From JAWLBW01 sp041687475 (GTDB taxonomy: Bacteria; J088; JAWLBW01), in assembly GCA_041687475.1 (NCBI GenBank), contig JAWLBW010000132.1, positions 1-11,563 of the forward strand: a DNA stretch of 11,563 bases, written 5' to 3'. The notes under the pieces were generated by a model. The model ran no database searches. It was not told where the DNA came from and was given only the letters and a program-made list of their open reading frames with translations. The position numbers and the translations under genes are program-made. This document shows positions 1 through 6,605 of this stretch, one piece after another (position 1 is the first letter of the stretch; each line of letters starts with the position of its first letter).

Positions 1-17
1 GCCGGCTTTCAGCCGGC
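1..17 (-). repeat. REP-like hairpin at the end of the RAYT pseudogene
   Basis: A 7-bp perfect stem (GCCGGCT / AGCCGGC) closes a 3-base loop. On the minus strand the loop is GAA, the same as in the hairpin at 801-817, so the two elements point in opposite directions on either side of the RAYT gene. The RAYT stop codon (TGA, 11-9) lies across the end of the stem and the loop. The window starts here, so the downstream flank of the element cannot be seen. Confidence 0.6.
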
Positions 18-613
18 TCTAATCCCGTCGCTTGCTCCCTCCTGTTCCTCACGCACCCACCGACACCGCCCCCGCCAGGCGCTGCTCCACCGCCAATCCT
101 CCGGCTTTTCGACCAGCCGCGCCTTCACCGGGTTTCCGTGAATGTAGTGGATGGTACGTCGCAGCTGTAGCTCGGAGCGAACGGCTCGGTCGAAGTAATC
201 ACGTGACCAGACGGGGCCCGAACGGTTCAACCGCAGATTTATCACCCGGGCCGTATACCCCTTCCAGCTCTGCAGAACAGCCGGTAAAGGATAACCGAGC
301 TTTTCCTGGAAGCAGACATGCACGTGGTTGGGCATGACGACCCAGGCCAGCAGGCCGTACCTCAGTCCGTCGAAATGAAGAAGGGCGTTTTCGACGACGG
401 AGCCGGTTCCGAAGTGAGCAGTAGACTGCCGGTGGGTTGCGTGTCGAGGAAGTCATCGTGCGCTCGAAGAGGTCGTATTCCCCTTCGCTTGGGGCGGGCG
501 TGCGCAATGTGCCGGGGCAACGCCCCTGCGATGTGAAACCGAACCATCTGGATGAGCCCGGCTGCATCGAGGTCGGGTGTGTACCCGCGTGAGTAGAAAC
601 CTTTGTGTTCCAT
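9..613 (-). pseudogene. REP-associated tyrosine transposase (RAYT, Y1/HUH), frameshifted
   Basis: RAYTs are single-strand-specific Y1 HUH nucleases related to IS200/IS605 transposases. They recognise REP palindromes and are usually domesticated single-copy genes. The N-terminal part starts at ATG 613 with a typical RAYT opening (FYSRGYTPDLDAAGLIQ) and runs in one frame to about 419 (DDFLDTQPTGSLLL). The family sequence then resumes in another frame from about 398 (VVENALLHFDGLRYG), followed by LLAWVVMPNHVHV with the HUH motif. Further on are SGPVWSRDYFDR and HYIHGNPVKARLV, which carries the expected nucleophilic Tyr, and the tail ends WRWSSAW. At least one indel between 419 and 398 is therefore needed. 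A possible extra excursion near 480-457, where the third frame reads EYDLFERT, would add two more. The catalytic half (335-9) is still open. REP hairpins lie at both ends. RAYT identity is very likely; whether the frameshift is real or a sequencing error cannot be decided here. Confidence 0.82.
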
Positions 614-663
614 GTACCCATGTTTGACATAGGAATGGGACAAGGGCTGTCTGGTTTGGGGAA

Positions 664-691
664 GCCGCCTGGAAAGGCGGCGGACCAGGCA
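664..691 (+). repeat. REP-like element, copy 2
   Basis: A 7-bp perfect stem GCCGCCT / AGGCGGC with loop GGAA (664-681) is followed by GGACCAGGCA. The same stem and the same ten-base tail recur at 801-827. It lies 51 bp upstream of the RAYT start, as expected for the REPs that a RAYT recognises. Confidence 0.72.
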
Positions 692-710
692 TCGACACCG
701 ACACGGAATC

Positions 711-737
711 ACCCTTCCTCTTGTGAAGAGGAAGGGT
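711..737. repeat. Perfect 11-bp hairpin
   Basis: ACCCTTCCTCT (711-721) and AGAGGAAGGGT (727-737) are perfect reverse complements around the loop TGTGA. No T-run follows on either strand, so it is not a standard intrinsic terminator. A degenerate relative is seen at 4932-4951, just after the carboxyltransferase stop codon, which suggests a small dispersed hairpin repeat. Confidence 0.65.
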
Positions 738-800
738 CAGGTATCGCTTCCGGCCGGGGGGATGGAGTCAGGCGACCTGCTGCCTTGTCGTGATGCCGGA

Positions 801-827
801 GCCGCCTGAAAGGCGGCGGACCAGGCA
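801..827 (+). repeat. REP-like element, copy 3
   Basis: The stem GCCGCCT / AGGCGGC with loop GAA (801-817) is followed by GGACCAGGCA, identical in stem and tail to the copy at 664-691. It is preceded by GGA, giving GGAGCCGCC, like the short conserved head seen in front of REP hairpins in other genomes. Confidence 0.72.
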
Positions 828-877
828 CCGGAGGGATGAAGTCACCGGAGGGATGAAGTCACCGGAGGCCCGGAGTC
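827..877. repeat. 17-bp tandem repeat, three units
   Basis: Two exact copies of ACCGGAGGGATGAAGTC (827-843 and 844-860) are followed by a diverged third unit (861-877, ACCGGAGGCCCGGAGTC). The array starts at the last base of the REP element and ends on the LysR stop codon (878-876). A related GGATGGAGTC is seen near 760. Confidence 0.8.
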
Positions 878-1778
878 ACCGCGCCCCGGCCAGCCGAACC
901 GCCACCTCGCGGAACCAACGATGCCCGGGCAGCCGCTCGTTGTTCCGATTCCAGTACAGCATGATGTCGAGGGTCGGCGCTTCGAACGGGAGTTTCGCCA
1001 GCCGCAACGGCAGCTGCGTGGCGAACCACTCGCCGAACGAGCGCGGAATGACGAGCACCAGCTCCGACTGCGCGACCAGATGGCAGGCGGCATAGTAGTT
1101 CTGACAGCGCACCGATACCTCGCGCCGCAGGCCCTGCCGCTGCAGCGCAAGGTCTTCCAGTACGGGGCCGCTCGAACGTCCGGAAACTACGACATGATCG
1201 GCCCCGAGCCAGCGCTCGAGGGAGCGCTTCCCGTGCAGCAGCGGGTGTCCGGCGCGCACGGCAAGGCAGAGTTCGTCACGCGAGAGTAATTGCTGGTCGA
1301 TGTTCTCGCCCACGGCCAGCGGCACGTCGACGGCGAAGTCGAGCTCGCCCGAAAGCAATTGCCGCTCGACCAGGCGCCGCTCAAGCGGAACACTGTGTAC
1401 CTTTACGCCGGGCGCTTCCTGACGCAGCAGCTGGATGAGCGGAACAAGTAACGAAAACTCGAGGGCCTCGCGCATGCCCAAGACGAAGCGCTGCGTCGAC
1501 AGCTGGGGATCGAAGGCTGCGGGCGGTCGCGCGCTTTCCTGCAACTGTTCCAGGGCCGACAGAATTCGCGGGGCGAGCGTGCGCGCAAACGTGGTGGGCA
1601 CCATGCGCTGACCTTCGCGAACGAAGAGGGCATCGTCAAGGGCCGCACGAAGTCGCGCCAATGCACTGCTTACCGCCGGTTGGGTGATGTGAAGCTGCGC
1701 GGCCGCCTGGGTCAGCGAACCACAACGGTAAATGGCGGCGAAGACGCGAAAGAGGTTCAGGTCGACATTCGGCTCCAT
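876..1778 (-). CDS. LysR-family transcriptional regulator, NodD/LeuO-like
   Basis: This is a 300-residue protein of normal LTTR length. Residues about 7-65 form the winged helix-turn-helix (VDLNLFRVFAAIYRCGSLTQ, then ITQPAVSSALARLR, then LFVREGQRMVPTTFA), which is the signature of the NodD/LeuO/SyrM subgroup. Residues about 92-296 form the periplasmic-binding-protein-like effector domain. LTTRs bind T-N11-A dyads as tetramers, usually repress themselves and activate a divergent target when an effector is bound. The divergent neighbour is an acyl-CoA dehydrogenase whose ATG is 101 bp away, and two dyads lie in the gap, so that gene is the likely target and an acyl-CoA or acid the likely effector (inference). 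The ATG at 1778 gives a complete HTH, but no Shine-Dalgarno sequence is visible in front of it. The start overlaps the operator region, which fits autoregulation. Confidence 0.92.
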   Translation of the reverse strand: MEPNVDLNLFRVFAAIYRCGSLTQAAAQLHITQPAVSSALARLRAALDDALFVREGQRMVPTTFARTLAPRILSALEQLQESARPPAAFDPQLSTQRFVLGMREALEFSLLVPLIQLLRQEAPGVKVHSVPLERRLVERQLLSGELDFAVDVPLAVGENIDQQLLSRDELCLAVRAGHPLLHGKRSLERWLGADHVVVSGRSSGPVLEDLALQRQGLRREVSVRCQNYYAACHLVAQSELVLVIPRSFGEWFATQLPLRLAKLPFEAPTLDIMLYWNRNNERLPGHRWFREVAVRLAGAR

Positions 1779-1786
1779 AAATACAG

Positions 1787-1823
1787 CTTATGGGGAAACA
1801 TAAGAGGAATCAATTGGATTGAT
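1787..1823. promoter_or_regulatory. Two LTTR operator dyads, one nod-box-like (ATC-N9-GAT)
   Basis: CTTATG-GGGAAA-CATAAG (1787-1804) is a perfect 6-bp dyad with T-N11-A spacing. Five bases later ATCAAT-TGG-ATTGAT (1809-1823) is another perfect 6-bp dyad. It matches ATC-N9-GAT exactly, the core of the nod box bound by NodD-type LTTRs. The dyad centres are about 20 bp apart, close to two helical turns, as for the recognition and activation sites of an LTTR tetramer. They lie between the lysR ATG (1778) and the acyl-CoA dehydrogenase ATG (1880). Confidence 0.7.
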
Positions 1824-1843
1824 AGTCTGGCCCGTGCTAGGCT
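1814..1843 (+). promoter_or_regulatory. Candidate promoter for the acyl-CoA dehydrogenase
   Basis: TTGGAT (1814-1819) and TAGGCT (1838-1843) lie 18 bp apart, and TGC just before the second hexamer makes an extended -10. The -35 element falls inside the second LTTR dyad, which suits an activator-dependent promoter. The match is modest, so this is a candidate only. Confidence 0.35.
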
Positions 1844-1867
1844 GGAAGTCACGTCATTCCCCTTTGG

Positions 1868-1873
1868 AAGGAG
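1868..1873 (+). promoter_or_regulatory. Ribosome binding site of the acyl-CoA dehydrogenase
   Basis: AAGGAG lies 6 bases before the ATG at 1880 and fixes that start. Confidence 0.8.
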
Positions 1874-1879
1874 CCGGTC

Positions 1880-3124
<1,245 letters not shown>

Positions 3125-3185
3125 CTCCGCAAATCGATAACACATCTGAAGTTTGGTCACATTTACAGTCGACTGAGTGCGCGAA

Positions 3186-3267
3186 CCGTTCGGGCTGAGC
3201 TTGTCGAAGCCCACCGGGCATGGCAACGTGTTCCAGATACACCCTTCGACGCGCTCAGGGTGACCGG
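3186..3267. repeat. Inverted-repeat intergenic element ('CTGAGCTTGTCGAAG' family)
   Basis: The left arm 3186-3212 (CCGTTCGGGCTGAGCTTGTC, then GAAGCCC) and the right arm 3242-3267 are imperfect reverse complements, sharing GAGC-N2-GTCGAAG and the outer CCG, with 29 bases between them. I recognise this arm sequence as a very common dispersed intergenic repeat in environmental bacteria. It fills most of the 200-bp gap between the two acyl-CoA genes. The rest of the gap (3125-3185 and 3268-3324) shows no gene and no T-rich terminator. Confidence 0.75.
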
Positions 3268-3324
3268 AATGGGGCAGCACCGGATGAGCAAGTAAAATCG
3301 CTGAGGGATTCCCGCAGAGCAAAC

Positions 3325-4929
3325 ATGTCCAACGCAGAAGAAGCGAACAAAGAAGAAGTGCAACCCGGCTCCGAGGAAGCCGTCCTGCGGGCGGAACTGG
3401 TCGACTTGCTCGAACGCAAGCGCCTGAACCTTGACGAAGCGCGCTCCCAAGCGGTGGAGCGCCGGCGTAAGACCAATCAGCGAACGGCCCGCGAGAACGT
3501 AGCCGATCTTGTGGATGCCGACTCGTTTATCGAGTACGGCGGGTTGGCCGTGGCGGCCCAGCGTATGCGCCACTCCGAGGAAGCCCTGGTGCGCCTGAGT
3601 CCGGCCGACGGTCTCATCTCCGGCGTCGGCACCATTAATGCGGGGCAATTCGGCGAGGAAGCGGCGCGTTGCATGGTGCTGGCTTACGACTACACCGTCT
3701 TTGCCGGCACCCAGGGTGCTACGAATCACAAGAAGATGGACCGCATGCTCATGCTGGCCGAAGAGCAGCGGTTGCCCGTGGTGCTTTTCGCCGAAGGCGG
3801 CGGGGGCCGGCCCAACGACACCGACAATGCGTGGATTGCCGGCCTCGACCTGCCCACCTTCACCCGCTTCGCCAGGCTGAGCGGACTCGCACCCAAGGTA
3901 GGCATCGTAAGTGGACGCTGTTTCGCGGGTAACGCGGCATTGCTTGGCTGTTGCGACGTCATCATCGCCGCCGAAGACAGCAACATCGGCATGGGCGGCC
4001 CCGCCATGATCGAAGGCGGCGGGCTCGGTGTCTACGCACCCGAAGAGGTGGGCCCCATCGACGTGCAGACGGCCAATGGCGTGGTCGACATTCGCGTGGC
4101 CGACGAGGCCGAGGCCGTGGCGGCAGCGAAGAAATATCTCTCGTATTTCCAGGGGCCGCTCGACGAGTGGACTTGTGCCGACCAGCGTAAACTGCGCGAC
4201 CTCATTCCCGAAAACCGGCGACGCGCCTACGACATGCGCAAGGTCATCCATGGCCTGGCCGATACCGATTCGGTGCTCGAACTGCGCAAGGGCTTCGGCA
4301 AGAGCATGATTACGGCCCTCATTCGCATCGAGGGGCGACCGCTGGGCCTCATCGCCAATGACCCCCGTCACCTCGGAGGCGCCATCGACGCCGACGCCTC
4401 GGACAAGGCTGCTCGCTTTCTCCAACTCTGCGATGCCTACGGCCTCCCCATTCTCTCTCTGTGTGATACGCCGGGTTTCATGGTCGGCCCCGAAGCCGAG
4501 AAGACGGCGCTGGTACGCCGCACCTCGCGCATTTTCGTGAATGCCGCTTCGCTGCGTGTTCCCTTCTTCACCATCGTTCTTCGCAAGGCCTACGGCCTCG
4601 GCGCCATGGCCATGATGGGCGGAAGCGCGCACAGTCCCTTCTTTACCGTGGCCTGGCCCACCGGAGAGTTCGGCGCCATGGGGCTGGAAGGCGCCGTGCG
4701 CATTGCCTTCAAGAGGCAGCTCGCCGAGGTGCAGGACGAAGGGGAACGCGAGGCCATGTTCCAACAGCTCGTGGCCCTGGCATATGAGAAGGGAAAGGCC
4801 GTCAATACCGCTTCGCATCTCGAGATCGACGACGTCATCGACCCACGCGATACCCGAGCAATCGTCTTGCGCGGGCTGAAATCGGCCGGTCAGCACTCCG
4901 GCCGCGGGCGCATGCTCGATACCTGGTAA
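3325..4929 (+). CDS. Acyl-CoA carboxylase, carboxyltransferase (beta) subunit
   Basis: This is a 534-residue crotonase-fold carboxyltransferase of the propionyl-/methylcrotonyl-CoA carboxylase beta type, at usual length. It moves the carboxyl group from carboxybiotin to an acyl-CoA. The N-half (about 50-275) carries AGTQGATNHKKMDRM (127-141), FAEGGGGRPND (155-165) and GGPAMIEGGGLG (224-235). The C-half (about 290-530) carries ANDPRHLGGAIDADAS (344-359), LCDTPGFMVGPEAEK (379-393) and RKAYGLGAMAMMGG (420-433). The glycine-rich loops are the usual oxyanion-hole segments. The start at ATG 3325 is preferred because an earlier in-frame start at 3220 would translate the inverted-repeat element. The Shine-Dalgarno signal is weak (AGGGA at 3304-3308, too far away). 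No biotin carboxylase or biotin carrier is encoded in the window, so the partner must be elsewhere. With the acyl-CoA dehydrogenase it suggests catabolism of a branched or odd-chain acyl-CoA (inference). The substrate cannot be read from the sequence. Confidence 0.92.
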   Translation: MSNAEEANKEEVQPGSEEAVLRAELVDLLERKRLNLDEARSQAVERRRKTNQRTARENVADLVDADSFIEYGGLAVAAQRMRHSEEALVRLSPADGLISGVGTINAGQFGEEAARCMVLAYDYTVFAGTQGATNHKKMDRMLMLAEEQRLPVVLFAEGGGGRPNDTDNAWIAGLDLPTFTRFARLSGLAPKVGIVSGRCFAGNAALLGCCDVIIAAEDSNIGMGGPAMIEGGGLGVYAPEEVGPIDVQTANGVVDIRVADEAEAVAAAKKYLSYFQGPLDEWTCADQRKLRDLIPENRRRAYDMRKVIHGLADTDSVLELRKGFGKSMITALIRIEGRPLGLIANDPRHLGGAIDADASDKAARFLQLCDAYGLPILSLCDTPGFMVGPEAEKTALVRRTSRIFVNAASLRVPFFTIVLRKAYGLGAMAMMGGSAHSPFFTVAWPTGEFGAMGLEGAVRIAFKRQLAEVQDEGEREAMFQQLVALAYEKGKAVNTASHLEIDDVIDPRDTRAIVLRGLKSAGQHSGRGRMLDTW

Positions 4930-4931
4930 TA

Positions 4932-4951
4932 CCCCTTCCTCTGGTAGAGGG
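4932..4951. repeat. Degenerate copy of the CCCTTCCTCT hairpin
   Basis: CCTCT-GGT-AGAGG (4938-4950) forms a 5-bp stem two bases after the start of the block CCCCTTCCTCT, right after the carboxyltransferase stop codon. The left arm matches the perfect hairpin at 711-737, but the right arm breaks off after AGAGG. No T-run follows, so terminator function is doubtful. Confidence 0.4.
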
Positions 4952-4959
4952 CTGATGGA

Positions 4960-4981
4960 GAATGCACGAATGGGAATGCAC
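4960..4981 (+). promoter_or_regulatory. Direct repeat GAATGCAC x2 upstream of the kinase
   Basis: GAATGCAC occurs at 4960-4967 and 4974-4981, 14 bp start to start, about 55-75 bp upstream of the candidate -10 element at 5035. Direct repeats at this distance can be activator sites, including response-regulator sites. This is a positional suggestion only. Confidence 0.25.
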
Positions 4982-5031
4982 TTTCCGCAAGGGGTCGTTT
5001 TCATTCGGTTCGCCATGGCTGTTTTCGCAAA

Positions 5032-5040
5032 TGATATGAT
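5032..5040 (+). promoter_or_regulatory. Extended -10 promoter element for the PAS kinase gene
   Basis: TGA-TATGAT (5032-5040) matches an extended -10 (TGn plus TATAAT with one mismatch). No convincing -35 lies upstream, as is common for extended -10 promoters. Transcription would start near 5047, about 60 bases before the ATG at 5108. Confidence 0.5.
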
Positions 5041-5107
5041 GGCCATAGGCGCATGATGAGAACCTGGTTCCGGAAGGCATACCGATTTCCAACAGCAATC
5101 GAACCCC

Positions 5108-6187
5108 ATGCAACCCGACAGTGAGACAGGGCTGAAGAACGAAACCTTTCGTAACCTGGTCGAGCTTGCTTCCGATGCGTATTTCGTGGCCGACGTCGGG
5201 GGCACCTATACCTACGTCAATGCCGCCGCCTGCGAAATGTACCGCTACCCGCGGGAAGAACTGGTCGGCAAAACGATTGTCGATCTCATTCGACCCGAAG
5301 ACATTCCCCGGCTCGACGATCTTCGGACAAGGGTGCTCGCGGGCGAAACCGAGGTTGCCGAATGGTCGATGAAGCGAGGCGACGGCACCTGGTTTCCCGC
5401 CGAGGTCAGTACCCGCATGCTCCCTGGAGGGAATTGGCTGGCCATCGTTCGCGACATTACCGAGCGCAAAAAAATAGAGCAGGCCCTGCGCGAAGCGGTC
5501 AGGGCCCGCGATGAATTCATTTCGACGGCGTCTCACGAGCTGCGTACGCCGCTGACCGCTCTGCATCTACGCCTCGAGACCATAAGACGACGGGCCCAGG
5601 CAGGCAGGCTCGACCGTGAGGGACTGTTGCAAGCCGTTCAGGTAGGCGAACGTCAGGTAAACCGCCTGACGGGTGTCGTCGAGCGACTGCTCGACTCCTC
5701 GGAGCTCAGAGAGGGCACGCTCGGGTATGTCTTTGAAGAGACCGACCTGGTGGCCATCGTCGAAGGTGTGCTCGAAGAACTCGGCGTTTACCTTGCCGAA
5801 ACCCCGGTACGGAAGAAGCTGCCCGAGAGAATGGCGGGCCGGTGGGACAGGTTCCGGCTCGAGCAGGTGGTGGTCAATCTGCTTTCCAACGCCGTCAAAT
5901 ACGCGCCGGGTGCGCCCATTTCCATCGAAGGAACTTGTCGCGAAGGGCAGGTTCGCCTCGTTTTTGAAGACGAGGGGCCCGGCATGGACGCTGCCGTGCA
6001 GGAACGCATCTTCCAACGCTTTGAACGGGCAACCGACGATAAGAGAGGCTGGGGCCTCGGGCTGGGGCTGTTCATTGCCCGGGAAATAGCCAGGGGGCAT
6101 GGCGGCGAACTCACGGTCGACAGCAGGCCGGGTCACGGCGCCCGATTCATCCTGACCCTGCCCCTGGAGCCGCCGCCTCGAACGTAA
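5108..6187 (+). CDS. Soluble PAS-domain sensor histidine kinase
   Basis: This is a 359-residue kinase with no signal peptide or membrane segment, so it should sense a cytoplasmic cue. Residues about 12-122 form one PAS domain (SDAYFVADVGGTYTYVNAAA, ending in VRDITERKKIEQ). Residues about 133-200 form HisKA with the phospho-accepting His143 in STASHELRTPLTAL. Residues about 245-352 form the HATPase domain with N-box NLLSNAVKYAP (Asn261), G1 DEGPGM (288-293), F-box IFQRFER and G2 GLGLGLF (316-322). All catalytic motifs are intact. No receiver is fused to it. The nearest receiver gene (minus strand, ending at 6240) converges on it across 52 bp, and a second one starts at 9911; either could be the partner. 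No Shine-Dalgarno sequence precedes ATG 5108, but an in-frame stop codon lies a short distance upstream with no other start between. The PAS ligand is unknown. Confidence 0.93.
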   Translation: MQPDSETGLKNETFRNLVELASDAYFVADVGGTYTYVNAAACEMYRYPREELVGKTIVDLIRPEDIPRLDDLRTRVLAGETEVAEWSMKRGDGTWFPAEVSTRMLPGGNWLAIVRDITERKKIEQALREAVRARDEFISTASHELRTPLTALHLRLETIRRRAQAGRLDREGLLQAVQVGERQVNRLTGVVERLLDSSELREGTLGYVFEETDLVAIVEGVLEELGVYLAETPVRKKLPERMAGRWDRFRLEQVVVNLLSNAVKYAPGAPISIEGTCREGQVRLVFEDEGPGMDAAVQERIFQRFERATDDKRGWGLGLGLFIAREIARGHGGELTVDSRPGHGARFILTLPLEPPPRT

Positions 6188-6239
6188 CGACTGTCTGCGG
6201 CGGCACGTCTGGCAGGCAACCGATTACCGGCACCGCAGG

Positions 6240-6602
6240 TCAAGTCTTGCCTTCGTTGCCGCCGGTCGCTTGCTCGATCTTTTCCATCAAATCGTCAAAC
6301 GAAAAGGGTTTTCGCAGGAATCCGTCAATCGGCAGTTCGTTGTGCTTGACGTGACCTGCCGATACGAGAATGATCGGCAGGTCTCCGAGGCCGGCGTGCT
6401 GCCGTATGTGAGCGATGAGATCGCCCCCGTTCATTTCCGGCATGATGTAGTCGGTAATGACCAGATCGAAAGTCTGCTGTTCAAGCAGCACACTGGCCTC
6501 CCTGCCGTTCTGGGCCAGGGCGGCCTCGTGCCCGTCGAGTTCCAGCAGCTCCTTGAGCGCCGCGGCAATGGCCACTTCATCGTCGACAATCAGCATGCGC
6601 AT
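6240..6602 (-). CDS. Single-domain response regulator (CheY-like), coupled to the KaiC-like gene
   Basis: This 120-residue receiver has no output domain. It has the acidic pair Asp7-Asp8 (LIVDDE), phospho-acceptor Asp51 (DLVITDYIMPEMNG), Ser81 (ILVSAG) and Lys98 (FLRKPF), a complete phosphorylation site. It follows the KaiC-like gene with a 3-base gap. The Shine-Dalgarno sequence GAGGAG lies inside the last codons of that gene, 9 bases before ATG 6602, so the two are almost certainly translationally coupled. A second ATG two codons in (MRM) is possible. Such receivers act by protein contact or in a phosphorelay, so the KaiC-like ATPase is the obvious target, and the convergent PAS kinase the likely phosphodonor (inference). 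Confidence 0.92.
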   Translation of the reverse strand: MRMLIVDDEVAIAAALKELLELDGHEAALAQNGREASVLLEQQTFDLVITDYIMPEMNGGDLIAHIRQHAGLGDLPIILVSAGHVKHNELPIDGFLRKPFSFDDLMEKIEQATGGNEGKT

Positions 6603-6605
6603 GGC

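Noticed and set aside
664..827. CRISPR array
   Set aside because: The repeats are two copies of a hairpin with a short tail 137 bp apart, with no regular spacers and no cas gene.
3220..3324. N-terminal extension of the carboxyltransferase from an ATG at 3220
   Set aside because: These 35 codons translate the right arm of the dispersed inverted repeat (giving RRAQGD). The family-like sequence starts at ATG 3325.
3163..5205. 680-codon open frame on the minus strand opposite the carboxyltransferase and the kinase start
   Set aside because: It overlaps two well-recognised plus-strand genes, starts inside the PAS domain, and its translation is rich in His, Gly and Val without recognisable motifs.
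6188..6239. Possible bidirectional terminator between the convergent kinase and receiver genes
   Set aside because: CTGCGG (6196-6201) can pair with CCGCAG (6233-6238), but the loop is 31 bases long, the inner pairing is poor and there is no T-run.
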